64,000 nucleotides of DNA from JBELHO01 sp042091375 (GCA_042091375.1 JBELHO010000001.1:62001-126000), one strand, 5' to 3'; shown: positions 47,089 through 55,647, numbered from the stretch's first letter. A program made the numbers and translations. Notes: generated by a model from the sequence alone, not told the origin.

Positions 47089-47700
47089 ATGAATAAACCT
47101 TTCTCTATGGCTTGTGAAAACAACAAAGCCGCTATTTTAACTATATTAAAAGATGAACTTGCATCAGCAAAGCGGTTAGTAGAAATTGGCTCAGGGACGG
47201 GGCAACATGCGGTATATTTTGCTGCCAATCTACCCCGAATAACATGGCAAACCAGCGATTTGCCAGAAAATCATCAGTCGATTTTACAATGGATAGACGA
47301 GTTTCCCAGTGACAACTTGCGCAAACCCATAGTGATCGATGTCAACAGGCCTTGGCATTTACCTCGGGCGATGCAACCTTTAGACGCTATTTTCAGCGCT
47401 AATACTTTACACATCATAAGTTGGCCTTTAGTGGTTAAGTTTTTTCAAGGGGCCAGTGAAAACTTGTCAGAACATGGTCTGTTATGCATCTACGGACCGT
47501 TTAACTATCAGGGAAAATACACCAGTGAAAGTAATCAGAACTTTGATTTGTGGCTAAAAGAGCGAGACAGCAATAGCGCCATTCGCGATTTCGAGGCGAT
47601 AGTCAAACTTGCCGCATCGCATCGCTTAACCCTGCAGGCTGATCATCAGATGCCAGCCAATAATCGCTTATTAGTGTTTAGTAAAAACAGCAACAGCTGA
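47089..47700 (+). CDS. DUF938 family SAM-dependent methyltransferase
   Basis: The 203-residue protein is a class I methyltransferase of the DUF938 family. The SAM-binding motif I is VEIGSGTGQHAVYFA (about 31-45). It is followed by WQTSDLPENHQSI (acidic loop), DAIFSANTLHIISW (motif IV-like, about 100-113) and GLLCIYGPFNYQGKYTSESN. The substrate is not known. It lies 6 bases downstream of the FemAB/GNAT-like gene and is probably translated from the same transcript. Confidence 0.9.
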   Translation: MNKPFSMACENNKAAILTILKDELASAKRLVEIGSGTGQHAVYFAANLPRITWQTSDLPENHQSILQWIDEFPSDNLRKPIVIDVNRPWHLPRAMQPLDAIFSANTLHIISWPLVVKFFQGASENLSEHGLLCIYGPFNYQGKYTSESNQNFDLWLKERDSNSAIRDFEAIVKLAASHRLTLQADHQMPANNRLLVFSKNSNS

Positions 47701-47725
47701 TGTTGTAGCAGAGGTAGGTAAAATA

Positions 47726-47797
47726 ATGGACAATTTTTTCAAGTTATTTTGTCTATTGCTTATCGTGTATTACTTATACTGTTTTGCTCGACTTTAA
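47726..47797 (+). CDS. Candidate 23-residue hydrophobic peptide
   Basis: An ATG preceded by AGAGGTAGG opens a 23-codon frame encoding MDNFFKLFCLLLIVYYLYCF and ARL, a single potential membrane helix. It lies 25 bases after the methyltransferase stop and before an inverted repeat. Short hydrophobic frames are common by chance in AT-rich DNA, so this is tentative. Confidence 0.25.
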   Translation: MDNFFKLFCLLLIVYYLYCFARL

Positions 47798-47805
47798 AAT
47801 AGAGC

Positions 47806-47827
47806 CAAGGTGTTATCTGACACCTTG
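47806..47827. terminator. Hairpin between convergent methyltransferase and Ntn-hydrolase genes
   Basis: CAAGGTGT / ACACCTTG, a perfect 8-bp stem with a 6-base loop, lies 14 bases from the end of the minus-strand gene. It has no T-run on the plus strand, but its position between convergent genes suggests a terminator. Confidence 0.4.
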
Positions 47828-47841
47828 ACTAACATGGTTGA

Positions 47842-48927
47842 TCAGTCTTTAGATCTATCGGCTACTGAAAATCCTGATTCCATTTTAATAATTTTTGGTG
47901 CGGTTAATCCCTTTAAAGCAATAGCTAAATCTACTTTTTCAACTTGCTGAGTTAAATAGGTTTTATAGTAATAAACCTTGTTTTTAGTATCAGCAGCTGA
48001 AGTCCAAACAGTGTAATCTGTGAATACCTCATCCTTAACCATTTCACGAATTGAACCTTTGGGAATGTCAAAATGATTCAGTACATGAAAAGCTGTAAAT
48101 ATTGCATCTCCAGCATTAGCTGGTTTTAGCGCACTATTAGCAAATGCGGTGGCTCTGACAAAACGAGAAGGCGATGTGTGATCGCCAGGCAATCCAAATA
48201 GCCCGGTTCCCTCACCAAAGGGCTGTACTGTTTGTGTGCCAATGGTTTGTTCGCTCTTATTTTCGGCAGTTAAACCAACGTAGTTATTGAGATTGGTTAA
48301 ATGCCAGTCATAAGTAGGATTATTGGTGACCACATTCACCGTATTGTCATGGATGGTTAGGCCACTTTTTGTGTATTCAATCACTACTGAAGCGCCAGTA
48401 CTGTCACTGACTGCGTAATGAAAAGGCGCAAAGCTATTGATTTCTTTAATATAACTACCAACAATCACTATTTCAGGTAACGCTTTTTTTAACTCGGCTA
48501 CAGTGGCAAATTGACTTAAAATATAATTACCTAGCTCTTCACTTGAAACCGCTTTTTTCATATTTTGAGGGGTTAATTTTTCATAGACGGCTAAGCCTTT
48601 AAAATAAAAGGCACCAAAATATAACCCTTTCTCGTTGACACCATCAACAACAATCGGTTTGCCTAAGGCATTAGCACCTGCAAACCCGTATTTAGCTGTG
48701 TAGCTTCCACCCGTATTTTTGTCATCCATGATCAAATTGGTCATTTTAGTACCCGCGGGAACAACGGCAATATTCGATTGCACATCAAAGCTAAATTCCA
48801 TGGTACGCGCTGGTATGGTTGCTCCATCTTCAGCGTGTAATATGATCCCTGTACAGGCAAATGTACTGGCCGTAAAAAAGCCAAAAAGTAGTGCAGATAT
48901 ACTAGAAACAAACGTGTTGAGTGACAT
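47842..48927 (-). CDS. Choloylglycine hydrolase / penicillin V acylase family Ntn hydrolase, secreted
   Basis: The 361-residue protein has a signal peptide (1-24, ending STFA) followed directly by Cys 25, the expected N-terminal nucleophile of this family after processing. Family motifs follow: CTGIILHAEDGATIPARTMEF (with the conserved Arg), YFGAFYFKG, VVTNNPTYDWHLTNLNNY and the loop GLPGDHTSPSRFVRA. The enzyme should be periplasmic and hydrolyse an amide bond. Gram-negative members of this cluster can act on penicillin V and on acyl-homoserine lactones; which substrate applies here cannot be told. It is convergent with the methyltransferase gene. Confidence 0.93.
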   Translation of the reverse strand: MSLNTFVSSISALLFGFFTASTFACTGIILHAEDGATIPARTMEFSFDVQSNIAVVPAGTKMTNLIMDDKNTGGSYTAKYGFAGANALGKPIVVDGVNEKGLYFGAFYFKGLAVYEKLTPQNMKKAVSSEELGNYILSQFATVAELKKALPEIVIVGSYIKEINSFAPFHYAVSDSTGASVVIEYTKSGLTIHDNTVNVVTNNPTYDWHLTNLNNYVGLTAENKSEQTIGTQTVQPFGEGTGLFGLPGDHTSPSRFVRATAFANSALKPANAGDAIFTAFHVLNHFDIPKGSIREMVKDEVFTDYTVWTSAADTKNKVYYYKTYLTQQVEKVDLAIALKGLTAPKIIKMESGFSVADRSKD

Positions 48928-49191
48928 TATCTTATCCTTGTATTTTATCGTATTAGTATGAGCTTCAGTTTGATCGTCTAAAAAACTTTACCAATACAAT
49001 ATAGCAAAAATTTTACAAAATGATATTTTTGCATTAAGTTTTAATTGGTTATATGCAAAGATTTCATTTATTTTTTGGCATTATTACCTTGTTTGCACAT
49101 AAAACAAATACCTCAAACATTAGTCAATTTGACGATAGTGAAAGGTGATGTTTGATCAGTACTACGACAATTAATTTCATAGGAGTAAGGG

Positions 49192-50079
49192 ATGAACAGC
49201 AAAATATTGGCCCTAGTGACGGGGATATTTTTATTATTAGGTTGTGACAAACCAGAGCAATCATCGCAGGTCAACACTATGGTTAAAACTATGCCGGCAG
49301 CAAGCGGTGTGATAACAGGTCAGGTGATGTATCGCGAACGTAAAATGCTGCCTCCAGGGGCTCAACTGACGGTCACTTTGGAAGACGTGTCAAAAATGGA
49401 TGTTGCCTCTCAAGTAATTGCTACCTCTAGTCAAGTAATTCAAGGCGGGCCTCCTTATAAATTCTCTTTGACTTACGATAAATCAGCTATTGAAAAAGTA
49501 ATGCAATATAGTCTTAGAGCACAAATAAAGTTAGCTGAGCGATTGTTATTTACCTCTACTGAGCGACTTGATCCTTTTGGGCAAGCTGAACGTCCAATTG
49601 AGATCACGCTGTCTATGATCGGCAAAAATACAACAGTCAATGACCTTCATTCGGCAGTAAAGTCTGCAGCGGATAATGTGGTAAAAGCCGAAACTGGTTT
49701 AGCGATAGTATCAGTTGATCCCTTAGCTGATCTCGTCAATACCTATTGGAAACTGATCAGTATTGGCGATAACGAGATCACTATGAATAGCTCGCAACAA
49801 AGGGAAGCTTTTTTACAATTATCTACTGAAAATAACTCAGTAAAAGGCTTCTCAGGCTGTAATAATTACCGAGGTAGCTATCAAGTTGCAGGAAATTCCT
49901 TGAGTTTTGGTGCGATGGCGAGTACCAAGAAAGCTTGTATGACAGGTATGGATACTGAAGCAAAAATGATGGCAGTGCTAGCGGGTACCGCCCATTATTC
50001 TATTCATAAAAACACCTTAACTTTACTGAATGTGCAGAAAAAACCTACTGCTGTGTTCGAGGCCATGTACTTTAATTAA
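49192..50079 (+). CDS. YbaY-META (HslJ-like) domain lipoprotein
   Basis: The 295-residue product is a lipoprotein with lipobox LLGC (Cys 18). Residues about 40-145 form a YbaY-type domain (VITGQVMYRERKMLPPGAQL, VTLEDVSKMDVASQVIA, PYKFSLTYDKSAI). Residues about 185-293 form a META/HslJ domain (LVNTYWKLISIGDNEI, GFSGCNNYRGSYQVAG, STKKACMTGMDTEAKMMAVL). HslJ is linked to novobiocin resistance in E. coli, and YbaY domains occur in outer-membrane lipoproteins; both roles are poorly defined. An AGGAGTAAGG Shine-Dalgarno lies before the ATG. Confidence 0.9.
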   Translation: MNSKILALVTGIFLLLGCDKPEQSSQVNTMVKTMPAASGVITGQVMYRERKMLPPGAQLTVTLEDVSKMDVASQVIATSSQVIQGGPPYKFSLTYDKSAIEKVMQYSLRAQIKLAERLLFTSTERLDPFGQAERPIEITLSMIGKNTTVNDLHSAVKSAADNVVKAETGLAIVSVDPLADLVNTYWKLISIGDNEITMNSSQQREAFLQLSTENNSVKGFSGCNNYRGSYQVAGNSLSFGAMASTKKACMTGMDTEAKMMAVLAGTAHYSIHKNTLTLLNVQKKPTAVFEAMYFN

Positions 50080-50270
50080 CAGCGAAATTAACTAGGCTGA
50101 TACATTGCAAGGGTGTTTATAATTGCTAACTATTAAGCCTAGTTGTCAACTGTATATCATTCATCAGTCAATATAACCTGATCAAGAGATGAGTTTGTAT
50201 AGATATGATTTGCACAGGCAAACAAGATAACTCAAGCCATTGGACATATAGGACTGTGCAGAAAAAAACT

Positions 50271-51527
50271 TTAGAAAAAATATCTGGCACTGGCTTGCCA
50301 CTGATGCTCGGTGAGTTTGACTGGCATATTAGTATAGCTTCTTGAACGACGGTCACTGTGTATCCAGTTGTACTCTAGGGATAAAAACCAAGGTTTATTG
50401 AAGCGATAGGTATAATTGCCTGTGGCTGATTTACCGTATTCATTGTTGTTGTCGCCAAAGGTTTGATCATTGTCATCAACTGAAAACTCTTCTAAACGCA
50501 GGGTAAACCTGTGTTTTTGCATTTTTTTTGACAAAGCTATATAGCTTGCTTGGTAATCATTATCAACCACATCAACACGCCATTTACTTTGCATTAAGGT
50601 ATCACCACTTAGGTACTGTCCTGATAATTCGGTGCTGTTGCTTAAGCGCCATGTAAAGCCCATGTGGCTAAATCGAGTACGCCACACATACTGACCATTT
50701 TCAACGATATATGGCTTGGCCAAATTATCGTAATAACCCAAAGCGATATGGCCTTTTTGATGAAATTTTATTTGGCTTCTAAGATGCAGCCCGACCTTGT
50801 TATCCATTTCTAAAAATGGCTTAGATCTTGCGGCTTGCTCCTCGAGGGCATTACCGGGGCGGCTGGCAGAGAAATCGGGAATGGGTCTAGAGTCAGCCCA
50901 AAGGGTTTGTCGATTGCCTATATTCCAGCCATGCCAAGCTAACAAAGTGCCAGCTGTGTCATTGTTAACAAATGCGGATAAGGCCAGAGTAAGGTCATAA
51001 GAGGACTGGTTAAATTTGCCCAATCGGGTGATCTCAAATTCACTGCCAAGCATGCGGATCTCTTCGCCGATCCAAGTGTTAATAGCGGAAGAATTTACAG
51101 TGTTTTTACTGGCCCAAGCATAGGCATTATTCTCCAATGAAATTTCAGGATAAAAGATCCCCGCCTTCATCTTCCATCGATAACCAGCGCTATTTGGAAT
51201 ACTGCGGTAAGTCATAAATGCTTCTGTTACACCAAAAATAGCTTCTGTTTCATCACTGTAGCCATTGGCTACTATTCGCGCACTGAGGCCTGATTGAAAA
51301 TCAGCGTTAAACTGCAGTCCAGCTTGCGCAACTGAAAGGTTTGCACCATGGTTACTGGAAAACTTGCCGTAACCGCCATCAATATAACTCGGTATGGTGT
51401 CAGCTGATGTTAAACGAAAGTCGAGTACGCCATGAACATTATATTCTGTGGCGATACTACTAGTGCAACCCATTAACACGCTTAAGCATAACCACAGATA
51501 TAACATTATCTTGTTAAAAGCCACCAT
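50271..51527 (-). CDS. Predicted outer-membrane beta-barrel protein
   Basis: The 418-residue protein has an N-terminal signal (about 1-27). VLMGC (Cys 21) could be a lipobox, while SIA/TEY could be a signal peptidase I site. The rest shows alternating amphipathic strands rich in Tyr/Trp and ends in a terminal Phe (WQASARYFF), as do barrels inserted by BamA. Parts such as VHGVLDFRLTSAD and AGLQFNADFQSG resemble porin-like proteins with no assigned function. It is the third gene of a tight minus-strand operon, 1 base after the GGDEF/EAL gene. Confidence 0.8.
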   Translation of the reverse strand: MVAFNKIMLYLWLCLSVLMGCTSSIATEYNVHGVLDFRLTSADTIPSYIDGGYGKFSSNHGANLSVAQAGLQFNADFQSGLSARIVANGYSDETEAIFGVTEAFMTYRSIPNSAGYRWKMKAGIFYPEISLENNAYAWASKNTVNSSAINTWIGEEIRMLGSEFEITRLGKFNQSSYDLTLALSAFVNNDTAGTLLAWHGWNIGNRQTLWADSRPIPDFSASRPGNALEEQAARSKPFLEMDNKVGLHLRSQIKFHQKGHIALGYYDNLAKPYIVENGQYVWRTRFSHMGFTWRLSNSTELSGQYLSGDTLMQSKWRVDVVDNDYQASYIALSKKMQKHRFTLRLEEFSVDDNDQTFGDNNNEYGKSATGNYTYRFNKPWFLSLEYNWIHSDRRSRSYTNMPVKLTEHQWQASARYFF

Positions 51528-51528
51528 A

Positions 51529-53841
51529 CTAAATTACACCAGTATCTATCTTTTGTTTTAGTAACCAAGATGTTAGCGCGTTAGCTGGTTTAGGTCGACT
51601 AATATAGTAACCCTGCCCTAATTCGCAGTGATGTTCGGCTAACCAATCTAATGAAAATTTATCTTCAATTCCTTCTGCCACCACACTGAGCCCCATATTG
51701 TGAGCAAGTTCAATAGTAGAGCGCACTATGGTTTGATCATCTTCATCAATAGACAAGCGTTGAACGAAGGATTTATCAATTTTTAATTCGTGCACAGGTA
51801 ACTGCTTTAATTGCGCTAAAGAAGAATAACCGGTGCCGTAATCATCGATAGAAATTTTAAAGCCTTGTACCTTAAATTTTGTTAATAAAGCAATGGCAGC
51901 ACTGGCATCATCGACAACAGCACTTTCAGTGACTTCCAAGGTCACTTTTTCTGCAGGTACCTGAAAATCAATGATTGTTTGGCTAATAAACTGATAAAAA
52001 CCGCTGTCTTTTAAATTTTCAGCGGAAATATTAATCGCAATATTCAAATCAAGCTGGACTTTTTGCCATTGTCGGTATTGCTTTAACGCCTCGATAAATA
52101 CCCAACGAGTGAGTGGGTTAATTTGTCCTGTTTGTTCAGCAATATGAATAAAATTATCGGGTGGGATCATCCCCAATTGGGGATGCTGCCAACGCACCAG
52201 TGCTTCGACATGAGTCACTATACCTGTGCTTAAATTTATTTTAGGTTGATAATGTAATTCCAGTTGATGATCAGTAATAGCGCCTTTTAGGTCGTTAATT
52301 AAATTCAGCTGTTCAACACTATTGACATCAAGATCACTGTGATAAACCTGTACTGATTGATTCGTTTTTCTACAGTGATTTAACGCGGTATCCGCCTGTT
52401 GCAGGATTAATTGTGGATCTTTTGAATGCTTAGGTATGGCAGCAATACCTATGCGTACTTGTAATTGCAAACTGATCCCACGATAGTCGCAATTTCCCTC
52501 TAGCACTTGCCGTATGTCGTTAAGTAAATCTTCGCTAGAATAAGCACTCTGCAGTTGCTCTAATAAAATAAATTCATCGGCACCCATGTGGAATATCTGT
52601 ACAGATTGTTGTAAACACATTAATCGCTTTGCCATCGACTTGATCAACCAATCACCGACATCATGGCCTAAGGTTTCGTTGACGTCTTTGATCCGGCATA
52701 AATTTAAATGATATACCTTGACTGCATGCTGTTGTTTGCCAAAGTGCTCTAAGGCCGATTTTAAAGCTCGTCGATTAGGTAAATCGGTTAAAGGGTCGTG
52801 GTTGGCACCATGAGTTATCTTCTCTTCACGGCTTAACACCGCTGACTGCATAACATTGAACTCACTGGCCAGTTGCCCAAGTTCACTGTTGTCATTTATT
52901 TGTACTGTTTGCTGGTAATCACCACGAGCAACAATTTTAGCTTGTTTGACTAATGTCTTGATTGGCTTAGTTATCGATGCGGCAATAATGTAGGCAACAG
53001 CTAAAGACAAACACAAGGTGAACAAGGTCAGTATCAGTAGCTGCCACCACTGCTCCTGCAAGGTTTTTACGATATCGGCTCGTAAACCATACATGGCAAA
53101 TACTAATTCTAATGGACCTTCGTTAACAATGGATTGGCCAACCGCAATATACTCACCAGGAATATCACGCTCGACAATGCGTTGCGTTAATAATAAGTTA
53201 GCCTTATCATTCGAGGAAGCGATCAAGCGCCAACGCTCTCCTTGAATAATCGCAAAATCTGTGTGTAATTGGGTAATGTCATAAAAACGCTTGGCTAGCG
53301 CTTGATCAATTTTAAATCCAAAAGCCAACCAACCAATAATGCGATCACCTACCGTTAGTGGTGATAAACTCAGCTGAAAAACTGCATTGTCAACAGCATA
53401 TAAATGGTCTGGGTTGTTATTGTCTAGTGACAGCCAGTCTGCAAAACGAAATTGAGTTTGTTGTTCACTGCCTTGTTTTACCTGTTTATTTGTAACTAAT
53501 AACTGCGCTTTAACAAGACCTGTTGGTGAAATAGCCATAGCGATATCGGCATCAATGCGTTTGCGGTGATTATTCATCGCAATTAACAAACTGCGTTGAT
53601 CGTCAGCAAACACCTGTTTAATGCCATAATCTTTTGCCGCCGTTTCCGCAAAAGCCTTTAAGTAATCTCGGCGACTATTAAATTGCACATTGAATATCGT
53701 CTTAGCTGTAGTTAATCGGTTCAGTATTTCTTGTTTTTGCTGATTTTCATTGGCTGCCATCACTGTCCAAAAAGCAATGGCTTGCACTAAAATTAACAAA
53801 CTAACAAAAAATATAAAGATTTTAGTTTGTAAACTTTTCAT
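51529..53841 (-). CDS. Membrane GGDEF-EAL protein, probable c-di-GMP phosphodiesterase
   Basis: The 770-residue protein has TM1 at about 8-28, a periplasmic sensor region to about 265, TM2 at about 268-290, HAMP at about 292-345, GGDEF at about 350-505 and EAL at about 515-765. The GGDEF signature reads HMGADEF, with the second Gly replaced by Ala, so cyclase activity is doubtful. The EAL domain looks complete: EALVRW, NISAENL, EVTESAV, IDDYGTGYSSL, KIDKSFV, EGIED and QGYYISRP. It should degrade c-di-GMP under control of a periplasmic signal. It lies 14 bases after the cupredoxin gene and 1 base before the barrel gene. Confidence 0.94.
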   Translation of the reverse strand: MKSLQTKIFIFFVSLLILVQAIAFWTVMAANENQQKQEILNRLTTAKTIFNVQFNSRRDYLKAFAETAAKDYGIKQVFADDQRSLLIAMNNHRKRIDADIAMAISPTGLVKAQLLVTNKQVKQGSEQQTQFRFADWLSLDNNNPDHLYAVDNAVFQLSLSPLTVGDRIIGWLAFGFKIDQALAKRFYDITQLHTDFAIIQGERWRLIASSNDKANLLLTQRIVERDIPGEYIAVGQSIVNEGPLELVFAMYGLRADIVKTLQEQWWQLLILTLFTLCLSLAVAYIIAASITKPIKTLVKQAKIVARGDYQQTVQINDNSELGQLASEFNVMQSAVLSREEKITHGANHDPLTDLPNRRALKSALEHFGKQQHAVKVYHLNLCRIKDVNETLGHDVGDWLIKSMAKRLMCLQQSVQIFHMGADEFILLEQLQSAYSSEDLLNDIRQVLEGNCDYRGISLQLQVRIGIAAIPKHSKDPQLILQQADTALNHCRKTNQSVQVYHSDLDVNSVEQLNLINDLKGAITDHQLELHYQPKINLSTGIVTHVEALVRWQHPQLGMIPPDNFIHIAEQTGQINPLTRWVFIEALKQYRQWQKVQLDLNIAINISAENLKDSGFYQFISQTIIDFQVPAEKVTLEVTESAVVDDASAAIALLTKFKVQGFKISIDDYGTGYSSLAQLKQLPVHELKIDKSFVQRLSIDEDDQTIVRSTIELAHNMGLSVVAEGIEDKFSLDWLAEHHCELGQGYYISRPKPANALTSWLLKQKIDTGVI

Positions 53842-53855
53842 CAGAGGCAGTATCC

Positions 53856-54512
53856 TTAATAATCAGATAAAAAATCAAAGTCATCGTCACTTTGTTGCGC
53901 TGCAGCAGTGGCAATTTTATTTTTTACTTTTATAGTCATACTTTTTTGTTGTTGCCAGTTGACCACTCGACTGATCCGATTTTGCTCTGCTTCGAGTTTG
54001 GGATGCCAAATCACCAGTTCATATTGACCTTGGTGACTTAAGTCAAAATGTATCAAACCTTGGTCATTGGTTTTACCAAACAGTGGGGTATCTACAATAA
54101 GTAAATAGCCGCTCATCCAGTCGTGAATATTGCAACCCATGGCAACCTCACCCACTTGTTGAAAGTCTGATTTTGTTTTTACTTGCCCAGCGCGTATTTT
54201 AAAAGCAAATTTGTTTTGTCCAATAGGTGAGTAAATGTGATGAGTAATATCGTCTTGATTGCTAAAATTAACTTGAGTACCCAATTGCATGACACTGATA
54301 TGAGGGGTAAAAGTTCGATTAAATTGTCCTATTTCAATAACTTTATCAGTTTTTGCCAGCACCACATCATCTGCAGGTTTTAAGTATACTACTAGGTTAG
54401 GTAAAGGCTGGTTGTTGTTATCAACGAGTACAATATTGAATTGACTTGCCGCAACAACAAAGCTATTCATTAATACTATTAATATCGGAAATGCTAAGTA
54501 GCGCATTATCAT
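53856..54512 (-). CDS. Periplasmic cupredoxin-like (methylamine utilization-type) protein
   Basis: The 218-residue secreted protein has a signal peptide (about 1-22) and a cupredoxin-like fold. Possible type-1 copper ligands are His in ITHHIYSP and Cys, His and Met in AMGCNIHDWMSGYL (C-x2-H-x2-M). A carboxypeptidase-regulatory-like segment (about 150-185, GKTNDQGLIHFDLSHQGQYEL) follows, and the tail is acidic and ends DDDFDFLSDY. Such proteins are often annotated 'methylamine utilization', although no methylamine genes are present. As the first gene of the operon it may sense copper or redox state for the c-di-GMP enzyme; that role is inferred. Confidence 0.85.
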   Translation of the reverse strand: MIMRYLAFPILIVLMNSFVVAASQFNIVLVDNNNQPLPNLVVYLKPADDVVLAKTDKVIEIGQFNRTFTPHISVMQLGTQVNFSNQDDITHHIYSPIGQNKFAFKIRAGQVKTKSDFQQVGEVAMGCNIHDWMSGYLLIVDTPLFGKTNDQGLIHFDLSHQGQYELVIWHPKLEAEQNRISRVVNWQQQKSMTIKVKNKIATAAAQQSDDDFDFLSDY

Positions 54513-54765
54513 TGCAACTGTTAGTTAGGTTATTGAATAATGACCTGAAGAGTAGCAAAGTTTATTCATTATTTAAGTTTTTTTTATTAGAGGATAAAAA
54601 TGGCTATTTTTACCTATGAGCAAATGATTAGAAATGGACTGAGTTCAGGTGTTATAACACCGAGATAAACGAATTTTTCACAAAGGCTAATTCACAACTA
54701 TGGTTTTTTTGCCTGTACTCCATTGGCTATATAACTGCCTTTAGGTAACTAACTGTTTGGAGCTG
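54513..54765. promoter_or_regulatory. Upstream region of the cupredoxin operon with a 14-bp palindrome
   Basis: The region holds the presumed promoter of the minus-strand operon. It contains the perfect palindrome GGTGTTATAACACC at 54648-54661, about 140 bases upstream of the cupredoxin start, a candidate operator. A short plus-strand frame overlaps it (separate entry). Confidence 0.4.
54600..54668 (+). CDS. Candidate 22-residue peptide upstream of the repeat array
   Basis: An ATG with AGAGGA at good spacing opens a 22-codon frame (MAIFTYEQMIRNGLSSGVIT then PR). The strong ribosome-binding site is the only support; the frame overlaps the palindrome at 54648-54661. It may be a chance frame or a leader peptide. 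Confidence 0.2.
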   Translation: MAIFTYEQMIRNGLSSGVITPR

Positions 54766-55647
54766 GCTACAAAAACGTAGTTATAAAAATTAGTTATAAA
54801 AATTAGTTATAAAAATTAGTTATAAAAAATTAGGACGCCTTCCTTGGCTCAATTCTTATAAAGACATTTGGCCTGATAAGCCTTATTGCCGCAATAGCTG
54901 TTCTGTCTTGTTCTGTTCAAATATCGAATAGCTATAGATCCTCTCCATGTGATCAACTGGCTATAAAAAATTAGCTACAAAAATTAGCTACAAAAATTAG
55001 CTACAAAAATTAGTTATAAAAAATTAGTTATAAAAAATTAGGACGCCTTCCTTGGCTCAATTCTTATAAAGACATTTGGCCTGATAAGCCTTATTGCCGC
55101 AATAACTGTTTTGTCTTGTCTTGTCTGGTTTTGTCTTTTTCTGTCTTGTTATGTCTTGTTCTATTCAAATAACAAATAGCTATGGATCCTGTCCCTGTGA
55201 TCAATTGGCTATAAAAAATTGGCTACAAAAATTAGCTACAGAAATTAGCTATATAAAAATTAGGACGCCTTCCTTGGCTCAATTCTTATAAAGACATTTG
55301 GTCTGATAAGCCTGATTGCCGCAATAACTGTTTTGTCTTGTCTTGTCTTGTCTTGTCTTGTCTTTTTCTGTCTTGTTATGTCTTGTTCTATTCAAATAAC
55401 AAATAGCTATGGNNNNNNNNNNNNNNNNNNNNNNNNNNNNNNNNNNNNNNNNNNNNNNNNNNNNNNNNNNNNNNNNNNNNNNNNNNNNNNNNNNNNNNNN
55501 NNNNNNNNNNNNTTGTCTTTTTCTGTCTTGTTATGTCTTGTTCTATTCAAATAACAAATAGCTATGGATCCTGTCCCTGTGATCAATTGGCTATAAAAAA
55601 TTGGCTACAAAAATTATCTATAAAAAAATAGGACGCCTTCCTTGGCT
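54766..55647. repeat. Nested tandem-repeat array (about 210-220-bp units)
   Basis: Four copies of the anchor AGGACGCCTTCCTTGGCT start at 54832, 55040, 55262 and 55630. Between them the unit order is constant: a conserved block of about 70 bases with ATTTGG(C/T)CTGATAAGCC and the stem ATTGCCGCAAT, a TCTTG-type pentanucleotide tract of varying length, a conserved block with TAGCTATGGATCC, and a run of about 11-13-base A/T-rich units (ATTAGCTACAAAA and variants). The array contains a 100-N gap with 55-base identical flanks. It codes for nothing convincing. It lies upstream of the cupredoxin operon and downstream of the large kinase gene. Confidence 0.95.
55413..55512. other. Assembly gap of 100 Ns inside the repeat array
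   Basis: The 55 bases before the gap (55358-55412) are identical to the 55 after it (55513-55567). Collapsing them puts the third and fourth anchors 213 bases apart, in line with the other spacings (208 and 222). The simplest closure has no missing sequence, but whole repeat units could have been lost. Confidence 0.9.

Noticed and set aside
54880..54900. REP/BIME element like those of E. coli
   Set aside because: GGCCTGATAAGCC in the repeat unit recalls REP sequence, but the similarity is short and the unit does not have the REP hairpin layout.
55333..55554. 73-residue frame rich in Cys/Leu/Ser
   Set aside because: It is made of the pentanucleotide tract (TCTTG) and runs through Ns. It is a by-product of the repeat, not a gene.
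54766..55647. CRISPR array
   Set aside because: The repeats are more than 200 bases with internal microsatellites, there are no unique spacers of 25-40 bases, and no cas gene is in the window.
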